The notes: generated by a model not told the origin, from the sequence alone. A stretch of DNA of 64,000 bases from Acanthosepion pharaonis (GCA_903632075.3 CAHIKZ030005642.1:778501-842500); one strand, 5' to 3'. Counted from the stretch's first letter, positions 44,346 through 54,589 are shown. Numbers and translations: made by a program.

Positions 44346-45109
44346 CCGTAAAATATTCTTCAATTTAACCATAATAAGTGAAAATTAATTCTAACTGCTT
44401 AATGTGTATATTAATATTAGTTATACGCAGAACTGCTTGGATAATTTAAATTTCCAATTTTTTTTTTTTTTTCGTGAAACAGCAATTCCTACCCAAATTA
44501 CGGAAAATCTGCTCTGAATCGTAAAATAACAAATGCAATGAAACTATTTTGTTAGAAAAGCTTTTAATTGCTTTTATGAATATGTTATATTATGGACATT
44601 ATTTTTGATTAATAATGAATTTTTACAAGAATTTTTTTCTATTTTTAAAATTTTAATTTGAATAACTTATAACGTTTTAATTTTTTTAATCTCTATATTA
44701 GTTTGTACCGATTAAATATATTTACTAACCATAAATGGAAAAGTTTAGTATAATTCAGTAACCTCAATATTTTAAAAACAATTTTGTATTATTTTCTGGT
44801 ATATGTATAAACGTACCGATTTTTGTAAATACGGACGTCCATATACTACATTATCAGAAAATAAGAGCGATAACTATAATAAATTTAAAGCCAGAGTACA
44901 TAAAATTCAATAAAACATTAGATTACAGAGAATATTTTCCTAATTTTTTAAGATTTAGTTAATTAAAAATTGCATAAAAAGGCGCTCACGTTATATTGCT
45001 CAAGTAATTTTTGCAGATATGTCCACCGTAGAAAAAAATGAGATTATCTTCCATCTGTCAGTCAAGCCGTCAACCTGTCAATGCCTTAAATAAACACCTA
45101 CCTCCGTGT

Positions 45110-45480
45110 TAAAAAATGCCTTTCTGCGATATTTTAAACTGAAAGTAATTAATGTTTGTTTCAAATCAGATTATTTAAAGTTTAAATCAGCTAATAATCC
45201 ACAAATTGAGTTTTAGAAAAGTATATTTTATTTTTGATTTTCTAATAAAGAGAATTACATTGTGCGGACAGATGTCGAAAAATCAACGATTTTTAGTGAT
45301 TTAAAAAAACCCACTTCTAACAAACATCCACTTTAATTTAGTTTTGAAATACAGTAAAGTATTTTGCTTATTAAAAATATTAAATTTAATCTGTTAGTTT
45401 GAAATTAGAACTAAAATAAAAACATCAAGAAAGATTTTTTTTTATTTTTAATAATTGCTTGTAAACAATAGATGTCTCCT
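45110..45480. other. A/T-rich noncoding gap
   Basis: No coding, repeat-family or RNA signal recognised. Confidence 0.4.
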
Positions 45481-45493
45481 TTCTGTGGAGGTA

Positions 45494-45494
<1 letters not shown>

Positions 45495-45570
<76 letters not shown>

Positions 45571-45573
45571 TAT

Positions 45574-45604
<31 letters not shown>

Positions 45605-45632
45605 AATATATATATATATATAAATATATATT
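45495..45632. repeat. (TA)n microsatellite with interruptions
   Basis: Long TA run with TCTTAT and AATAT interruptions. Reading frames of alternating Tyr-Ile are artefacts. Confidence 0.92.
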
Positions 45633-45837
45633 ATTATTTTTTTTTCAAAAATGTGATTCCTTCAAAAGAAAAAAAATAATAATTATAAACAAAATAATTA
45701 TAAAAAAAAAAAAAATAATTATAATTATAATTTAGGTTCTACTTTTGTATTGATCACTGTCTTTAAAAATAAAAACAAAATACTAAAGAACTTCGGATTA
45801 TTTGCCTAAAGTGTTATTTCCTATTTTTCTATATATT

Positions 45838-45896
<59 letters not shown>
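45838..45896. repeat. (TA)n microsatellite
   Basis: TA run ending at ACGCACACTCACACA. Confidence 0.92.
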
Positions 45897-46540
45897 GCAC
45901 ACTCACACATATATAACGGTAACTGAGGGTTGGGGAGAAGACATGGATTCATGCCTTTACTGTTCATTAGTTTGAAAGGGAACACAGCAGACAAAGACGG
46001 AACTTGAACTCGGCTCAGCGGTTCTATTGTCACTGCCGATAATGTTACGATAGCGATATCCAATAGAAACAGAAACATCATATAGTTCAACCCACCATAT
46101 AATAAAGATGTAAAAACAAATATAGTCAAAATATTCATCAAATTTATCGAAAAATACTTACCCAAATACAGACTAATTGCATAAAATATTCAGCAGAAAT
46201 ATTATAGCTGCAGGGAAAACACGCTTCGAATCATTAAAAAAGCAACAACAGAAAGAAAAAAAACACCAATACATCACGAACAATAGTCGAACCGATCTGT
46301 AACTACATAACAAAATATGAATGTCCACTAAACGTTAACTGCTTACAAAATAACGTTATATATAAAACTACTGTAAGACCATTACATCACTCAAAGTGCG
46401 CTCACAAACACAGTGTGTATATATATATAATGTTGGGAGAAATATAATAGTTTTTAAAATGGATATAATTTTTTAAAATCTGTAATTCCAATATTGCGCC
46501 ATCATTGCTGTAAGCAGATATATTTTTTTAATTCAATAAA

Positions 46541-46600
46541 TGCAAAGGGCAATCTTCAGGTGTTGAGTTAACTCCTGAAGATTGTGCTTTGCATAAAATT
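46541..46600. repeat. Palindrome with CTGAAGATTG arms
   Basis: TGCAAAGGGCAATCTTCAGG is mirrored by CCTGAAGATTGTGCTTTGCA around GTTGAGTTAAC. The right arm continues AAATTCCGAGTC, so a hammerhead-like CTGAAGA start exists but GAAA is lost. Probably a relic of the same class of elements. Confidence 0.5.
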
Positions 46601-46649
46601 CCGAGTCGTGCGAATATGAATATAAATAGGATTGTTTATATTAAATCAA

Positions 46650-46650
<1 letters not shown>

Positions 46651-46684
<34 letters not shown>

Positions 46685-46716
46685 CAATAAATAATAATAA
46701 TAATAATAATAATAAA
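46651..46716. repeat. (TA)n and (AAT)n microsatellite
   Basis: TA to 46683 then AAT to 46716. Confidence 0.92.
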
Positions 46717-46816
46717 TACTTTCTGAAAATAAATTTTAAACAAAAATGATTTTTGAGAATAAATTCAATTTTACAAGCACGACTTCTGACGAGTGGATGT
46801 ATAAGTAAACATTTAG

Positions 46817-46820
<4 letters not shown>

Positions 46821-46883
<63 letters not shown>
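46821..46883. repeat. (TA)n microsatellite
   Basis: Uninterrupted TA run. Confidence 0.92.
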
Positions 46884-46886
<3 letters not shown>

Positions 46887-47017
46887 GAGATTATAGTTGT
46901 TTCAACGATCAAAAGTTTATATTTTAAAGAGAAGAGAGAAACCGCAAACGTTTTTGGTTATAATGTGGATTTTTAAAATATAATTTATATTTTATTTCCA
47001 AATTTTTGCTACACGAG

Positions 47018-47042
47018 TTTCCGGTCAGGCGACCTTCATCGG
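47018..47042 (-). ncRNA. Hammerhead-like core with perfect GGTC/GACC stem II
   Basis: Minus strand: CCGATGA (47042-47036; U4 to C), GGTC-GCCT-GACC, then GGAAACTCGTGTAGC (GAAA 47021-47018). Stem II pairs perfectly. A related GAAACTCGTGGCG end stands at 52981. Confidence 0.42.
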
Positions 47043-47120
47043 GCAAAGAGCAGTTATTTTCACATGTTATTAAAAGGAATTAATTCCCTATATGTTTTAC
47101 CATTTTCTTTTGTGTAACCC

Positions 47121-47124
<4 letters not shown>

Positions 47125-47218
<94 letters not shown>
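47125..47218. repeat. (TA)n(GA)n microsatellite
   Basis: TA to 47184 then GA to 47217. Confidence 0.92.
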
Positions 47219-47219
<1 letters not shown>

Positions 47220-47239
47220 ATAAATTATATATACAATAG

Positions 47240-47690
47240 CTGGCCACTCAAATTGAGTATACCCGTCTACTAGGGAGGTTATCCAATCCCTATTGCAGAC
47301 GCGCGCTCAGGCACATTTGTGTTTTGTTTAACACCCATAGAGCCAACCTGTGGATTATACTGCAACTATGCTGAGCAGACCTTAGTTACAGTTTCTGGGA
47401 AAGAGCGTGTTATCTAGCGTGATCAACAATTTGAACAAAGCCAGCACGCTCAAACCTTCGGCCACGATGACTTGTGACCCCAAGTGTTCCGTCTAAGCAA
47501 TTTCACTCACAAGCTTATGTCAAACGGTGGTATGGTTTTCAGACATTTTCCAAAGGTGCTGCACGCTGGGATTGAACCCAATCCAGTCTAATAACACCAG
47601 GAAGTTGCCTTCCTGACAAATCGACCATGGTGAGATTCGAACTCGGGTTTCATGGTCAAAAGCCGAACGTTCTAACCACTCAGCCATAAA
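47240..47690 (-). mobile_element. tRNA-derived SINE
   Basis: From 47690 downward: ATGGCTGAGTGGTTAGAACG (box A), TTCGGCTTTTGACCATGAA, CCGAGTTCGAATCTCACCA (box B). A non-tRNA body follows with GGTGTTATTAGACTGG, GGAACACTTGGGGTCACAAG and a 3' end near CTGGCCAGC. The anticodon-loop-like CTTTTGA suggests tRNA-Lys ancestry, but the stems are imperfect. The body (without head) recurs at 61500-61740 on +. Confidence 0.72.
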
Positions 47691-47819
47691 AACTAAAATA
47701 ATATGTATATGCTCTGTTATAATAAATACTTTGAGGTCTTTTTGTGGTTCTAATATTTTATATTACTAGGATATACTTGAATTATATACCAACGGATTTA
47801 TTACCTGTATTATATATAT

Positions 47820-48041
47820 TGTTGTGGTAAACCCTCCTACAATAGAATGAACTCTTCCTCCTCTGATAAATACTAACTGCGAGAGCCGGTTGAGAGAAGG
47901 TAGACACAGTGCTAACCTGCCGTTCGGACGTACATCCCTATCTACTTATTAGTAACACTCTTGCTTTGTATATATCTTTAATATACTTGTTCAACCTACC
48001 TTCGTCTTCCGTGTCTTTCTTTCTGACCTCTAATAGGCCAT

Positions 48042-48045
<4 letters not shown>
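47820..48045 (+). mobile_element. Solo LTR inserted in a (TA)n array
   Basis: 226 bp beginning TGTTGTGG and ending CCATAACA (inverse TGTTATGG), with TATAT on both sides as a 5-bp target duplication (not provable inside TA repeats). TTGTATATATC may be the TATA box, and CTTCGTCTTCCGTGTCTTTC the R/U5 start. No internal region or partner LTR is present, so it is a solo LTR left by recombination. Confidence 0.7.

Positions 48046-48078
<33 letters not shown>
48046..48078. repeat. (TA)n microsatellite
   Basis: Right flank of the solo LTR. Confidence 0.9.
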
Positions 48079-48079
<1 letters not shown>

Positions 48080-48084
<5 letters not shown>

Positions 48085-48445
48085 AAAAAGAAAGAACAGT
48101 AAGATATATAATCCGGTGTTCTTATTGATATTTTTATTTTTACAAAACAGTGCTCAATGTAAATTTATAGATCATAAATATTATAAATTAACTGATTTAA
48201 AATATGCTTTTTTCGCTACACAGGAATTACAATGTTTCAAAAGCCGAAGCTAAAAACTTCAAATTTAATTATATAATTAAATTAAAAGCATTAGTTCTGT
48301 TTCATCTAAATTCGCTTGAAGATGAATCAGAACTAAAGCTTTTAATTTAATTATATAATTAAGTTTTTAACATCGGTTTTTGAAACATGGTAATCCTGTG
48401 TAGCGAAGAAACCATATTTTAAATCAGTTAATTTATAATATTACC
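48080..48445. repeat. Palindromic repeat, family of 15160-15500
   Basis: Leads with AAAGAAAGAACAGTAAGATA and TCCGGTGTTCTTATTGATAT. A palindrome of about 270 bp follows, TATTATAAATTAACTGATTT to its inverse at 48443, centred near 48310 (TTCGCTTGAAGATGAATC). The outer part also occurs at 16030-16140. Confidence 0.65.
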
Positions 48446-48447
48446 TG

Positions 48448-48450
<3 letters not shown>

Positions 48451-48505
<55 letters not shown>
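48451..48505. repeat. (TA)n microsatellite
   Basis: TA run bounding the palindromic repeat. Confidence 0.92.
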
Positions 48506-48508
<3 letters not shown>

Positions 48509-48934
48509 TGGTATTTTAAGAATGCCATTACAATTTCACCGAATAGCATAATAAAATAGTGAAATGTCATTTTTCGTTTGTCATTTCTCGTGATGGAGCT
48601 GCCGAGGAATAAATGTCATTTTTAAATACGACATTTATAACCGTGTTATTAGTAAATGATTGTTTTGATTAGTAGATGCCATTTGTTACCTAGAAGGAGA
48701 CATAATTACATGCGGCTTTTATTTTTTGTTCACAGTATTTTTCGTCACATTCAAGGAAACTTGAAAAATATTAGCTTGATTTTTTCCTACGACCTTTTAA
48801 GAAAATTTTTTAAAGTTTAGTCATAAATTATTTCCATTTTTGTATGTTAACTTTATTCTTCAGTAGAGTTACATTTTATTCAATTATGCATTCGCCATTA
48901 TTCGAAATGACTGGATTACAGTCATATTACTTTG

Positions 48935-49280
48935 AAAAACCGTTTCTCGTTCGATCTGGAGTTAAGCAACGTCGAGCTTGGATCCTTGATGTTGAGAATA
49001 CCAATTACTGTAAGCGTGGATGTGTGGGTGGTGTAATGGATATCGGCTTGGAGTTCTTAATCGGAGAGCCGAGTTCTAATTCCAGTCGGGTTTGTTATAC
49101 TTACTTAGACGCGAATACAATTGGGAAAGGTATAAATCCACCTCTTCTCGTCCCAGCTATGGGTTAAATAGTTGAACTTGTATCAGTAAATTATTATTAT
49201 CTCCAAAAAATTCTTACAATTCCAATTTGTATTCTGGCTTTAAATGATTTGCAAAAGGTTGATAATCCGTAAAAAAAAAA
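48935..49280 (+). mobile_element. 5S-rRNA/tRNA composite SINE
   Basis: The 5'-truncated 5S head has TTCTCGTTCGATCTGGAGTT and AAGCAACGTCGAGC. Then come GGTGTAATGGATATCGGC (box A-like), CCGAGTTCTAATTCCAGTC (box B-like), CTTACTTAGACGCGAATAC, AGCTATGGGTTAAATAG and the tail TTCTGGCTTTAAATGA with GCAAAAGGTTGATAAT. The 5S part is more diverged than in 49762-49870. Confidence 0.8.
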
Positions 49281-49379
49281 AACCCCAAAAAACAAATCAG
49301 TCAATCGAAATGATTTCTTATCCGGCAGCTTTTCGATACCATTTCAGTAAATTTACGCAGGTTTTGATGTGAAAAGTTT

Positions 49380-49740
49380 TTCGACAAACTTTTCAATCTG
49401 GTTTTCATTAGAGAGTGTTTTCTGCATCAAAGCGTTTTGCAGCCACTGCAAACCATAATAATCCGTTGGTGCAACGTCAGGTAACTATGGCGGGTGAGAC
49501 AGAACAGACCAGCCAAGTTCCAGAATGTTTTTTCCTGTATCATTCGTGCTGTATGCGGCTTTGGATTATCATGGAGGAGAATAACGTTTTTCTCCGTTGA
49601 CGGGCACGAGACGCTTTGACAAAGCTCTTATGGACACGTTGCAGCTGCTTGGCGTATAGATGTGCATTTATTGTGTCATTGCATTCAAAGAACTCTAAAT
49701 GAATAATATCTGACCATCCCACTGCACATTACCTTTCTTC
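49380..49740 (-). pseudogene. Mariner-type transposase fragment
   Basis: The minus strand near 49722 reads MGWSDIIHLEFFECNDTINA, then HLYAKQLQRVHKSFV. This parallels the mariner motif (W.D..GiihyEllp.neTInaelY..QL.rl). KTLFSSMIIQSRIQHE stands where FHHDNARPHTA is expected. Shifted remnants of WEVL..PPYSPDLAPSDYHLF and the C-terminus follow. Many frameshifts; no terminal repeats found. Confidence 0.65.
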
Positions 49741-49761
49741 CATGGAAATCAGTTTTTTGGA

Positions 49762-50130
49762 GCTTACGATCACATCACGTTGAAATACTGGTCACCGAAA
49801 GTTAAGCAACATTGAGCCTGGTCAGTACCTAGATGGGTGACCGCTTGGGAATACCAGGTGCTGTAAGCTTGGATGTGTAGTGTAATGGATAACGGTTCCG
49901 AGTTGTTAATCGTTGGCTTCGTTATATTCACTTACGCGCAAATACCCCAGGGAAAGATGTTAATCTACCACTTCTCCCCCAGCTACGGGTTAATTAGTTA
50001 AACGAATCATTAAAACCACTATTATCTAAAAAAAAAAAAAAAAAGAAGTAAAAAATATGTAGAAAATATTTAGATTTCAATTTTAAATAACCCATAGAGG
50101 TGTTGATATGTCGCTAAACAAAACAACCAA
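49762..50130 (+). mobile_element. 5S-rRNA/tRNA composite SINE with near-complete 5S head
   Basis: 49762-49870 is a 5S rRNA-like segment from GCTTACGATCACATCACG through GTTAAGCAAC, GCCTGGTCAGTACCTAGATG, GGTGACCGCTTGGGAATACC to AGGTGCTGTAAGCTT, with the internal promoter (box A, intermediate element, box C) intact and a short internal deletion. GTGTAATGGATAACGG (tRNA box A-like) follows, then TTCACTTACGCGCAAATACC, AGCTACGGGTTAATTAG and an A-run. The tail TTTTAAATAACCC with GGTGTTGATATGTCGC is diverged. Confidence 0.85.
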
Positions 50131-50149
50131 ACCAAACCATTCACCTTTT

Positions 50150-50742
50150 GGATTTCAGTTGTAGAGACGTATCCGTGTTAATCTATTGCTTTTGGCATTG
50201 AATATAATCTTATATAAGCGATAAACTCCTAACTGATTCTTAACTGCTACGTATAATTAGTTGTTAGGCGTATACATTCGTCATCAAAAATACGGAAATT
50301 ACTTATGACACAACTTAATATTTTTCCTAGTAGTCTGTCCTTGTGCCAGACTAAACGAATCTTATTAATGTAATATGATATCAGAATAGAAATGTCAGAC
50401 CGTCGAAGAAGCACGAGAGATTTGACCTGGGGTCATTTCCACCGCCGAATGGAGAGGCATGTGACTTCACACTCATCGCTGACAAAATGTAAGGATAACG
50501 TTTCGGTTGAATGCGTTACGGGGCTGCATACCACAGACTGGCCGTGAGTAAATGGCGAAGCCAGGAATTGAATAAAATGTAATGTTAAGTAATGACGAAT
50601 CAAGTTTCGTGTTCTTTTGTCGGGGAACCTACATTATTACAGCAAACATTGCACATATTCTAGGGAAAAACCGTATGATAGGTAGATATATAAACACCCA
50701 CTGGAGAGGGGAGAAGAGTATCTCTCGTGTCATGGCAAGATA
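50150..50742. other. Intergenic, no gene recognised
   Basis: No homologous coding or repeat block recognised apart from one short Penelope-like CGTTTCGG near 50500. Confidence 0.4.
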
Positions 50743-50744
50743 TA

Positions 50745-51174
50745 CAGGGTGCCCGGTAAAAAAGCGGTAAATTGAAAAAATCGTGAGACAACAGTTGAAA
50801 ACTAGTGACGACTGATGTGACTGAAAAATTCAGGAAGAATTTCTGCACATTTCGTCAGTCTCCACATCGGATGTTCTTCTTTGAAAGGTACGATAACTTG
50901 ACGCTCAAAATAACTGAGTTGTTTAGACATACGAGAAGGGCAGAACGAAAGACGAAAGTCGTCTACAAATAACCTTTAAATGACGAGTCACAAGATCGAG
51001 CAGCAATTACTGAATCATAAAAGAACCAATCAGAGTTAAGTAATTACGCGAGAGTTGAATGATTATTCAAGGCCATAAATATTCAAGAAATTTATTCAAG
51101 TTTATTCAAGGTCAATTATTCCTGAAAGATAGAACAATGATAGCAAATTTTCCGCATTTTTACTGGACACCCTG
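50745..51174. mobile_element. MITE, 430 bp, Tc1/mariner type
   Basis: The ends CAGGGTGCCCGGTAAAAAAG and, inverted, CAGGGTGTCCAGTAAAAATG form imperfect terminal repeats of about 30 bp. TA duplications stand at 50743-50744 and 51175-51176. No transposase ORF. The interior carries four phased TATTCAAG words near 51065-51110. Confidence 0.82.
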
Positions 51175-51239
51175 TAGAATCCACGTTCGGAGAGAGATAC
51201 CCACACTCACTGACAGCAATTGACAAAATCTAAAGTTAA

Positions 51240-52430
51240 ATAATGTAATGCTACATATGAGAGATTTGATTTCGTGTTTTTTATTAGTCTGACGACATAA
51301 CGTTATACAGCATTCCGAAGAGAATTTCCGAAAATGATGTGAATAGACATCGAAATATTAAAATCTTCTTAGTAAATCCAGTTAGGAGCATCGCCTTCCA
51401 TATTTTCCAAACAATGTTTCCCTGCAACCCCCAGTTCCGTTCAACTTGTTCCGCTATTAACCAACCATTTTGTGCCTCAAAGATGAAACCATCCGCTGAA
51501 AGTGGGTAAAAGATGCAATGTATTTTTATCATTAACATCGAATAACTGTTGTTACATTTAACATCGAATTTCTGGTCTATCCCCTCTCCCAATCACTAAC
51601 AATATCACTGACCTAATCTGACCAAAGTTCCGTGATTGCTTCTTTTCATTGTCTGATGTAAGCATATAAAAAATTTATTTTTATCATTTTAAAAATGTTA
51701 AAGTTTTAAATGTATAATCGTCTAGATTATTTCTTTTAATAGACGTTTTTTGAGGGAAGTGTATTTATTATTTGTTGAATTGTCGTGGATTCGTTTTTCG
51801 AATTCTTGAAGAAAGATTTTGTATATATTGGCCAATGAAACGATCTCTTGAAGCCCTTGTGAAAACTTGAAATGAGCCGTTATGACGGTCCTTTTTACGA
51901 TAAAAAGGACTGCTATGAGCGGATAAACAGATCAGAAAGAAGGAACCGTTGAGAAAACAATTAACGGCTGAGGAGGAAGCCATAGCGCCCACACTCAAAA
52001 AACGGAAGGGTGATAAATCAACACGAGGAAAGAAAGAGCAAGGCAGATTCTACCCCAGAACAGAATATTCCTTTCCGTACCTCCCCGAGAAGAATTTAAG
52101 CCGAAAGAACTTTCAAGTTAACTTTACAGTAAAATACTTCAAAAATCCCTCGAGAAAACAACCTGCAAAAACATGAAACCCCTTCAAGCTGAGACGTCCC
52201 GTTTCAGTATTTAGTTGAGACATGAGGTAGGTGCATGCTTGTATTTTCTGTCTTGTGCAATTTGTTTTTTTTTTTATTCCCTTTAATTTTCCCCCCTTTT
52301 TTCCTATTTTTTAATTGTTATAATATTTCCCCAGAAAATTGTTATCTTGCCGTAATAGGCGCAAAAAGGAAATTGTTGTACAACCTTGTATCTGTACCTT
52401 TTCTTGTAACATTGTAAAATAAATATTTTT
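51240..52430. other. Unclassified repeat and noncoding sequence
   Basis: 51290-51500 shares blocks with 40700-41000. The + frame 51949-52176 (about 75 codons, Lys/Arg-rich) matches nothing I know. A CTTGAAGAAAG...GAAACGATC order at 51807-51846 vaguely recalls the hammerhead-type repeat ends but lacks pairing. Confidence 0.35.
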
Positions 52431-52439
52431 CCATTATTT

Positions 52440-52830
52440 ACATTATTCAGACTATTGTCCTCATCTTTGTCGCCATATTTATTACAACGTTTCGGCCGTT
52501 GTACGCTCCAGCCTTCTTCAAGTGGTTGGAATGTTGAACTGAACCCTTTATTTCGCTTGCTGGGGTAGACTGTTCTAGTTCCACGTGCCATGTTTAATGG
52601 ATATCAGTTATCAGTTATCTCCTGTTAATTCCCCTCTGAAAGTTCTCCACTGCCTTAACCGGGTAATGAACTCACACTATCAGTTATCTACTGTTAATTT
52701 CCCTGTAAAAGTTCTCCACTGCCTTAACCGGGTATTGAACTCACAGTCTTTGGGTCCTGTCACTGGATCTAACCAACGCCTTTATCCACTGTGCCATGTG
52801 TCCTTGACGAATAATGTAAATAATGTACAT
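52440..52830 (-). mobile_element. Penelope terminal repeat, isolated copy
   Basis: Homologous to the left arm at 3392-3660: TTATTCAGACTATTGTCCTC, CGTTTCGGCCGTTGTACGC, TTCCACGTGCCATGTTTAAT and GGGTCCTGTCACTGGATC. Two tandem copies of AGTTCTCCACTGCCTTAACC occur (52639, 52710). On the minus strand the hammerhead-like core reads TTGAAGA...GAAA (52520-52490), so C3 is lost. No coding body follows. Confidence 0.75.
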
Positions 52831-53034
52831 AATACCTCATCTCAGAAATATAGACAAATATTTTTCCTCTTTAAAATTTGTTGTAATGGAATGTTCCACT
52901 CTCCCTATTACCTATTGTGGACTGACTATATCAATAAATATATATAGTGTGCACAGGATACACCTGAGAAGAAGTAACTTGAAACTCGTGGCGAATTCCG
53001 CTTTGGCGGATTTCGCCCAGTTTTGACAAATAAG

Positions 53035-53063
53035 GATCGTTTCTCGGCCTTTGGCTGAGATTC
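53035..53063 (+). repeat. U2 snRNA 5'-end-like segment
   Basis: GATCGTTTCTCGGCC followed by TTTGGCTGAGATTC matches the first 30 or so bases of U2 snRNA (ATCGCTTCTCGGCC TTTTGGCTAAGATC) with one missing T and an A-to-G change. The rest of U2 is absent, so it is not an snRNA gene. It could be an snRNA-derived SINE head or a template-switch chimera. Confidence 0.5.
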
Positions 53064-53189
53064 GATCACGGCTACGATTAGTTATGACCGGCTTCGGCCT
53101 GGACTAGCTAAGACAAGCCATGACCAGCTTTGACTAAGCTCTGACCAGCTTGGACATGCTATGACCAGTTTTGGACCAGTGGCCCTTGA

Positions 53190-53420
53190 GTGGAAACGCT
53201 CGGGTCTCCCACGTTAAACGACCTTGTGTCACATCCTGACCCCGTGGGAGTCAAGTAAATACCACTTGCTTCGGGAAGTGCTAGCCTGCTGATTCCCTGT
53301 TTTTCTGTAGTGTATTCTCTTTTATAATAAACCTCTCTTTCTTTCATCTACGCCTGTGTTGCTGTTCCTTTCACTCGAGTACCACTTTTGTCTGTTGATA
53401 ACCTCTTTAAAGATAGAACA
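53190..53420 (+). repeat. LTR-like 3' segment with AATAAA
   Basis: Has CCTTGTGTCACATCCTGAC and GTAAATACCACTTGC, then TTTTATAATAAACCTC (AATAAA 53326-53331) and a CTCTCTTTCTTTC tract, an R/U5-like layout. The first 60 bases are homologous to 63860-63930. No partner LTR was found. Confidence 0.4.
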
Positions 53421-53930
53421 AAATTTTACGCAGTGGTCGTCTTGTTTTGTAATTTCGCACCTATTAGAGTCACTTGCTGTTTCCACTAGTTTTGTGTGTG
53501 GCACAAGAAGTTGGATTTTGTAGAACATAATTTTTTTTAGAAGCATTCTATAAGTGGTAGTGCGGAGTTTTGCATCGTCCATATTCGTCAGAGACGAATA
53601 TTCAGATCGCCTGCATTAGGCAAATTATTCAGTTATAAGAGAAATCCCAAAACGAATTTGCGAACGAAGCCAACTGGAGTAAGAGTTAACGTGTTTACCA
53701 TTTCTTAGTTATCCGCATAGCATCGTCCAGCTGTGTTGCTGACCCAGAGGGATATTTTTGTAGAATTTTTCAACAGCGTAACATGTGATTGGACTGCTGT
53801 AAATAACATGGACTGTGTTTTTCCATTAACCACGAAGGAAATGGGGCGTTTGCTTTATACAAACAAAAGTTCATAATTGCTAAATTGATATAGTGGTCTA
53901 ATTTTGTTAATACGGTCCGAGCCTCATATA

Positions 53931-53935
<5 letters not shown>

Positions 53936-53978
<43 letters not shown>

Positions 53979-53980
53979 TA
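53936..53980. repeat. (CT)n(CA)n microsatellite
   Basis: CT to 53960 then CA to 53980. Confidence 0.9.
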
Positions 53981-54163
53981 ATCTCTCACTATAATTTCTT
54001 TTTCAAAGAACCGAAGACAGCAACAAAGATTTGGGTCATATTGTCAAGAAGGATTTTCACAAAGCGAGTAATTTTCTTATCAAAATACTGACAAAGTCAA
54101 TGCAATTTTTCATTATTAAACATAGAGTGATACGATTGTGGCTTACAAAGCAACGGACAGTGG

Positions 54164-54168
<5 letters not shown>

Positions 54169-54203
<35 letters not shown>
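54169..54203. repeat. (TA)n microsatellite
   Basis: TA run next to a CTTGATAA-type element. Confidence 0.9.
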
Positions 54204-54204
<1 letters not shown>

Positions 54205-54311
54205 CGACAAGAGAATAAAAAGACAGGAGGAAAACTATTTTTATCAAGGCAAATGATAAAAATATTTTATGCTATATTGATGTGGTAAAGGGCTCAATAT
54301 CACGGATTTGC

Positions 54312-54344
54312 CTTGATAAAATTCCTCAGAGGATGAAACGCGTC
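54312..54344 (+). ncRNA. Hammerhead-like core, CTTGATAA...GAAACGCGTC
   Basis: CTTGATAA (54312-54319), ATTCC...GGAT as stem II, GAAACGCGTC (54335-54344). ACGCGT is palindromic and GTC is the expected cleavage triplet. A partial inverted copy of the flank lies at 54235-54255. Homologous to 21600-21745 and 22133-22291. Confidence 0.42.
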
Positions 54345-54414
54345 GGCTAATGTTTTCACTTGCCATTTTATTCATTCTTTTCCTTTACATGTACAATCTA
54401 TCTGAAAATAATTT

Positions 54415-54438
54415 ACACACACACACACGTGTGTGTGT
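54415..54438. repeat. (CA)n-(GT)n mirror palindrome
   Basis: ACACACACACACAC directly joined to GTGTGTGTGT, able to fold back on itself. Confidence 0.85.
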
Positions 54439-54539
54439 ATACTTCTTGATTATTATTACTATTATTATTATTATGCTCTGTAGTCTACATTGAGCTCTCA
54501 CTGGATTAATATCCCTCTTGAAATTATCCCTACCAGTCG

Positions 54540-54542
<3 letters not shown>

Positions 54543-54579
<37 letters not shown>
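54543..54579. repeat. (TA)n microsatellite
   Basis: Uninterrupted TA run. Confidence 0.9.
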
Positions 54580-54580
<1 letters not shown>

Positions 54581-54589
54581 TTCGTCCCT

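Noticed and set aside
47630..47690. tRNA-Lys gene on the minus strand
   Set aside because: Boxes A and B are good, but the anticodon stem is mismatched, no acceptor stem pairs and the sequence continues as a SINE body.
49762..49870. Functional 5S rRNA gene
   Set aside because: The segment lacks several internal bases, has no T-run terminator at its end and continues straight into the SINE body seen in three other copies.
53035..53063. U2 snRNA gene
   Set aside because: Only the first 29 or so bases match. The branch-site pairing region and Sm site are missing.
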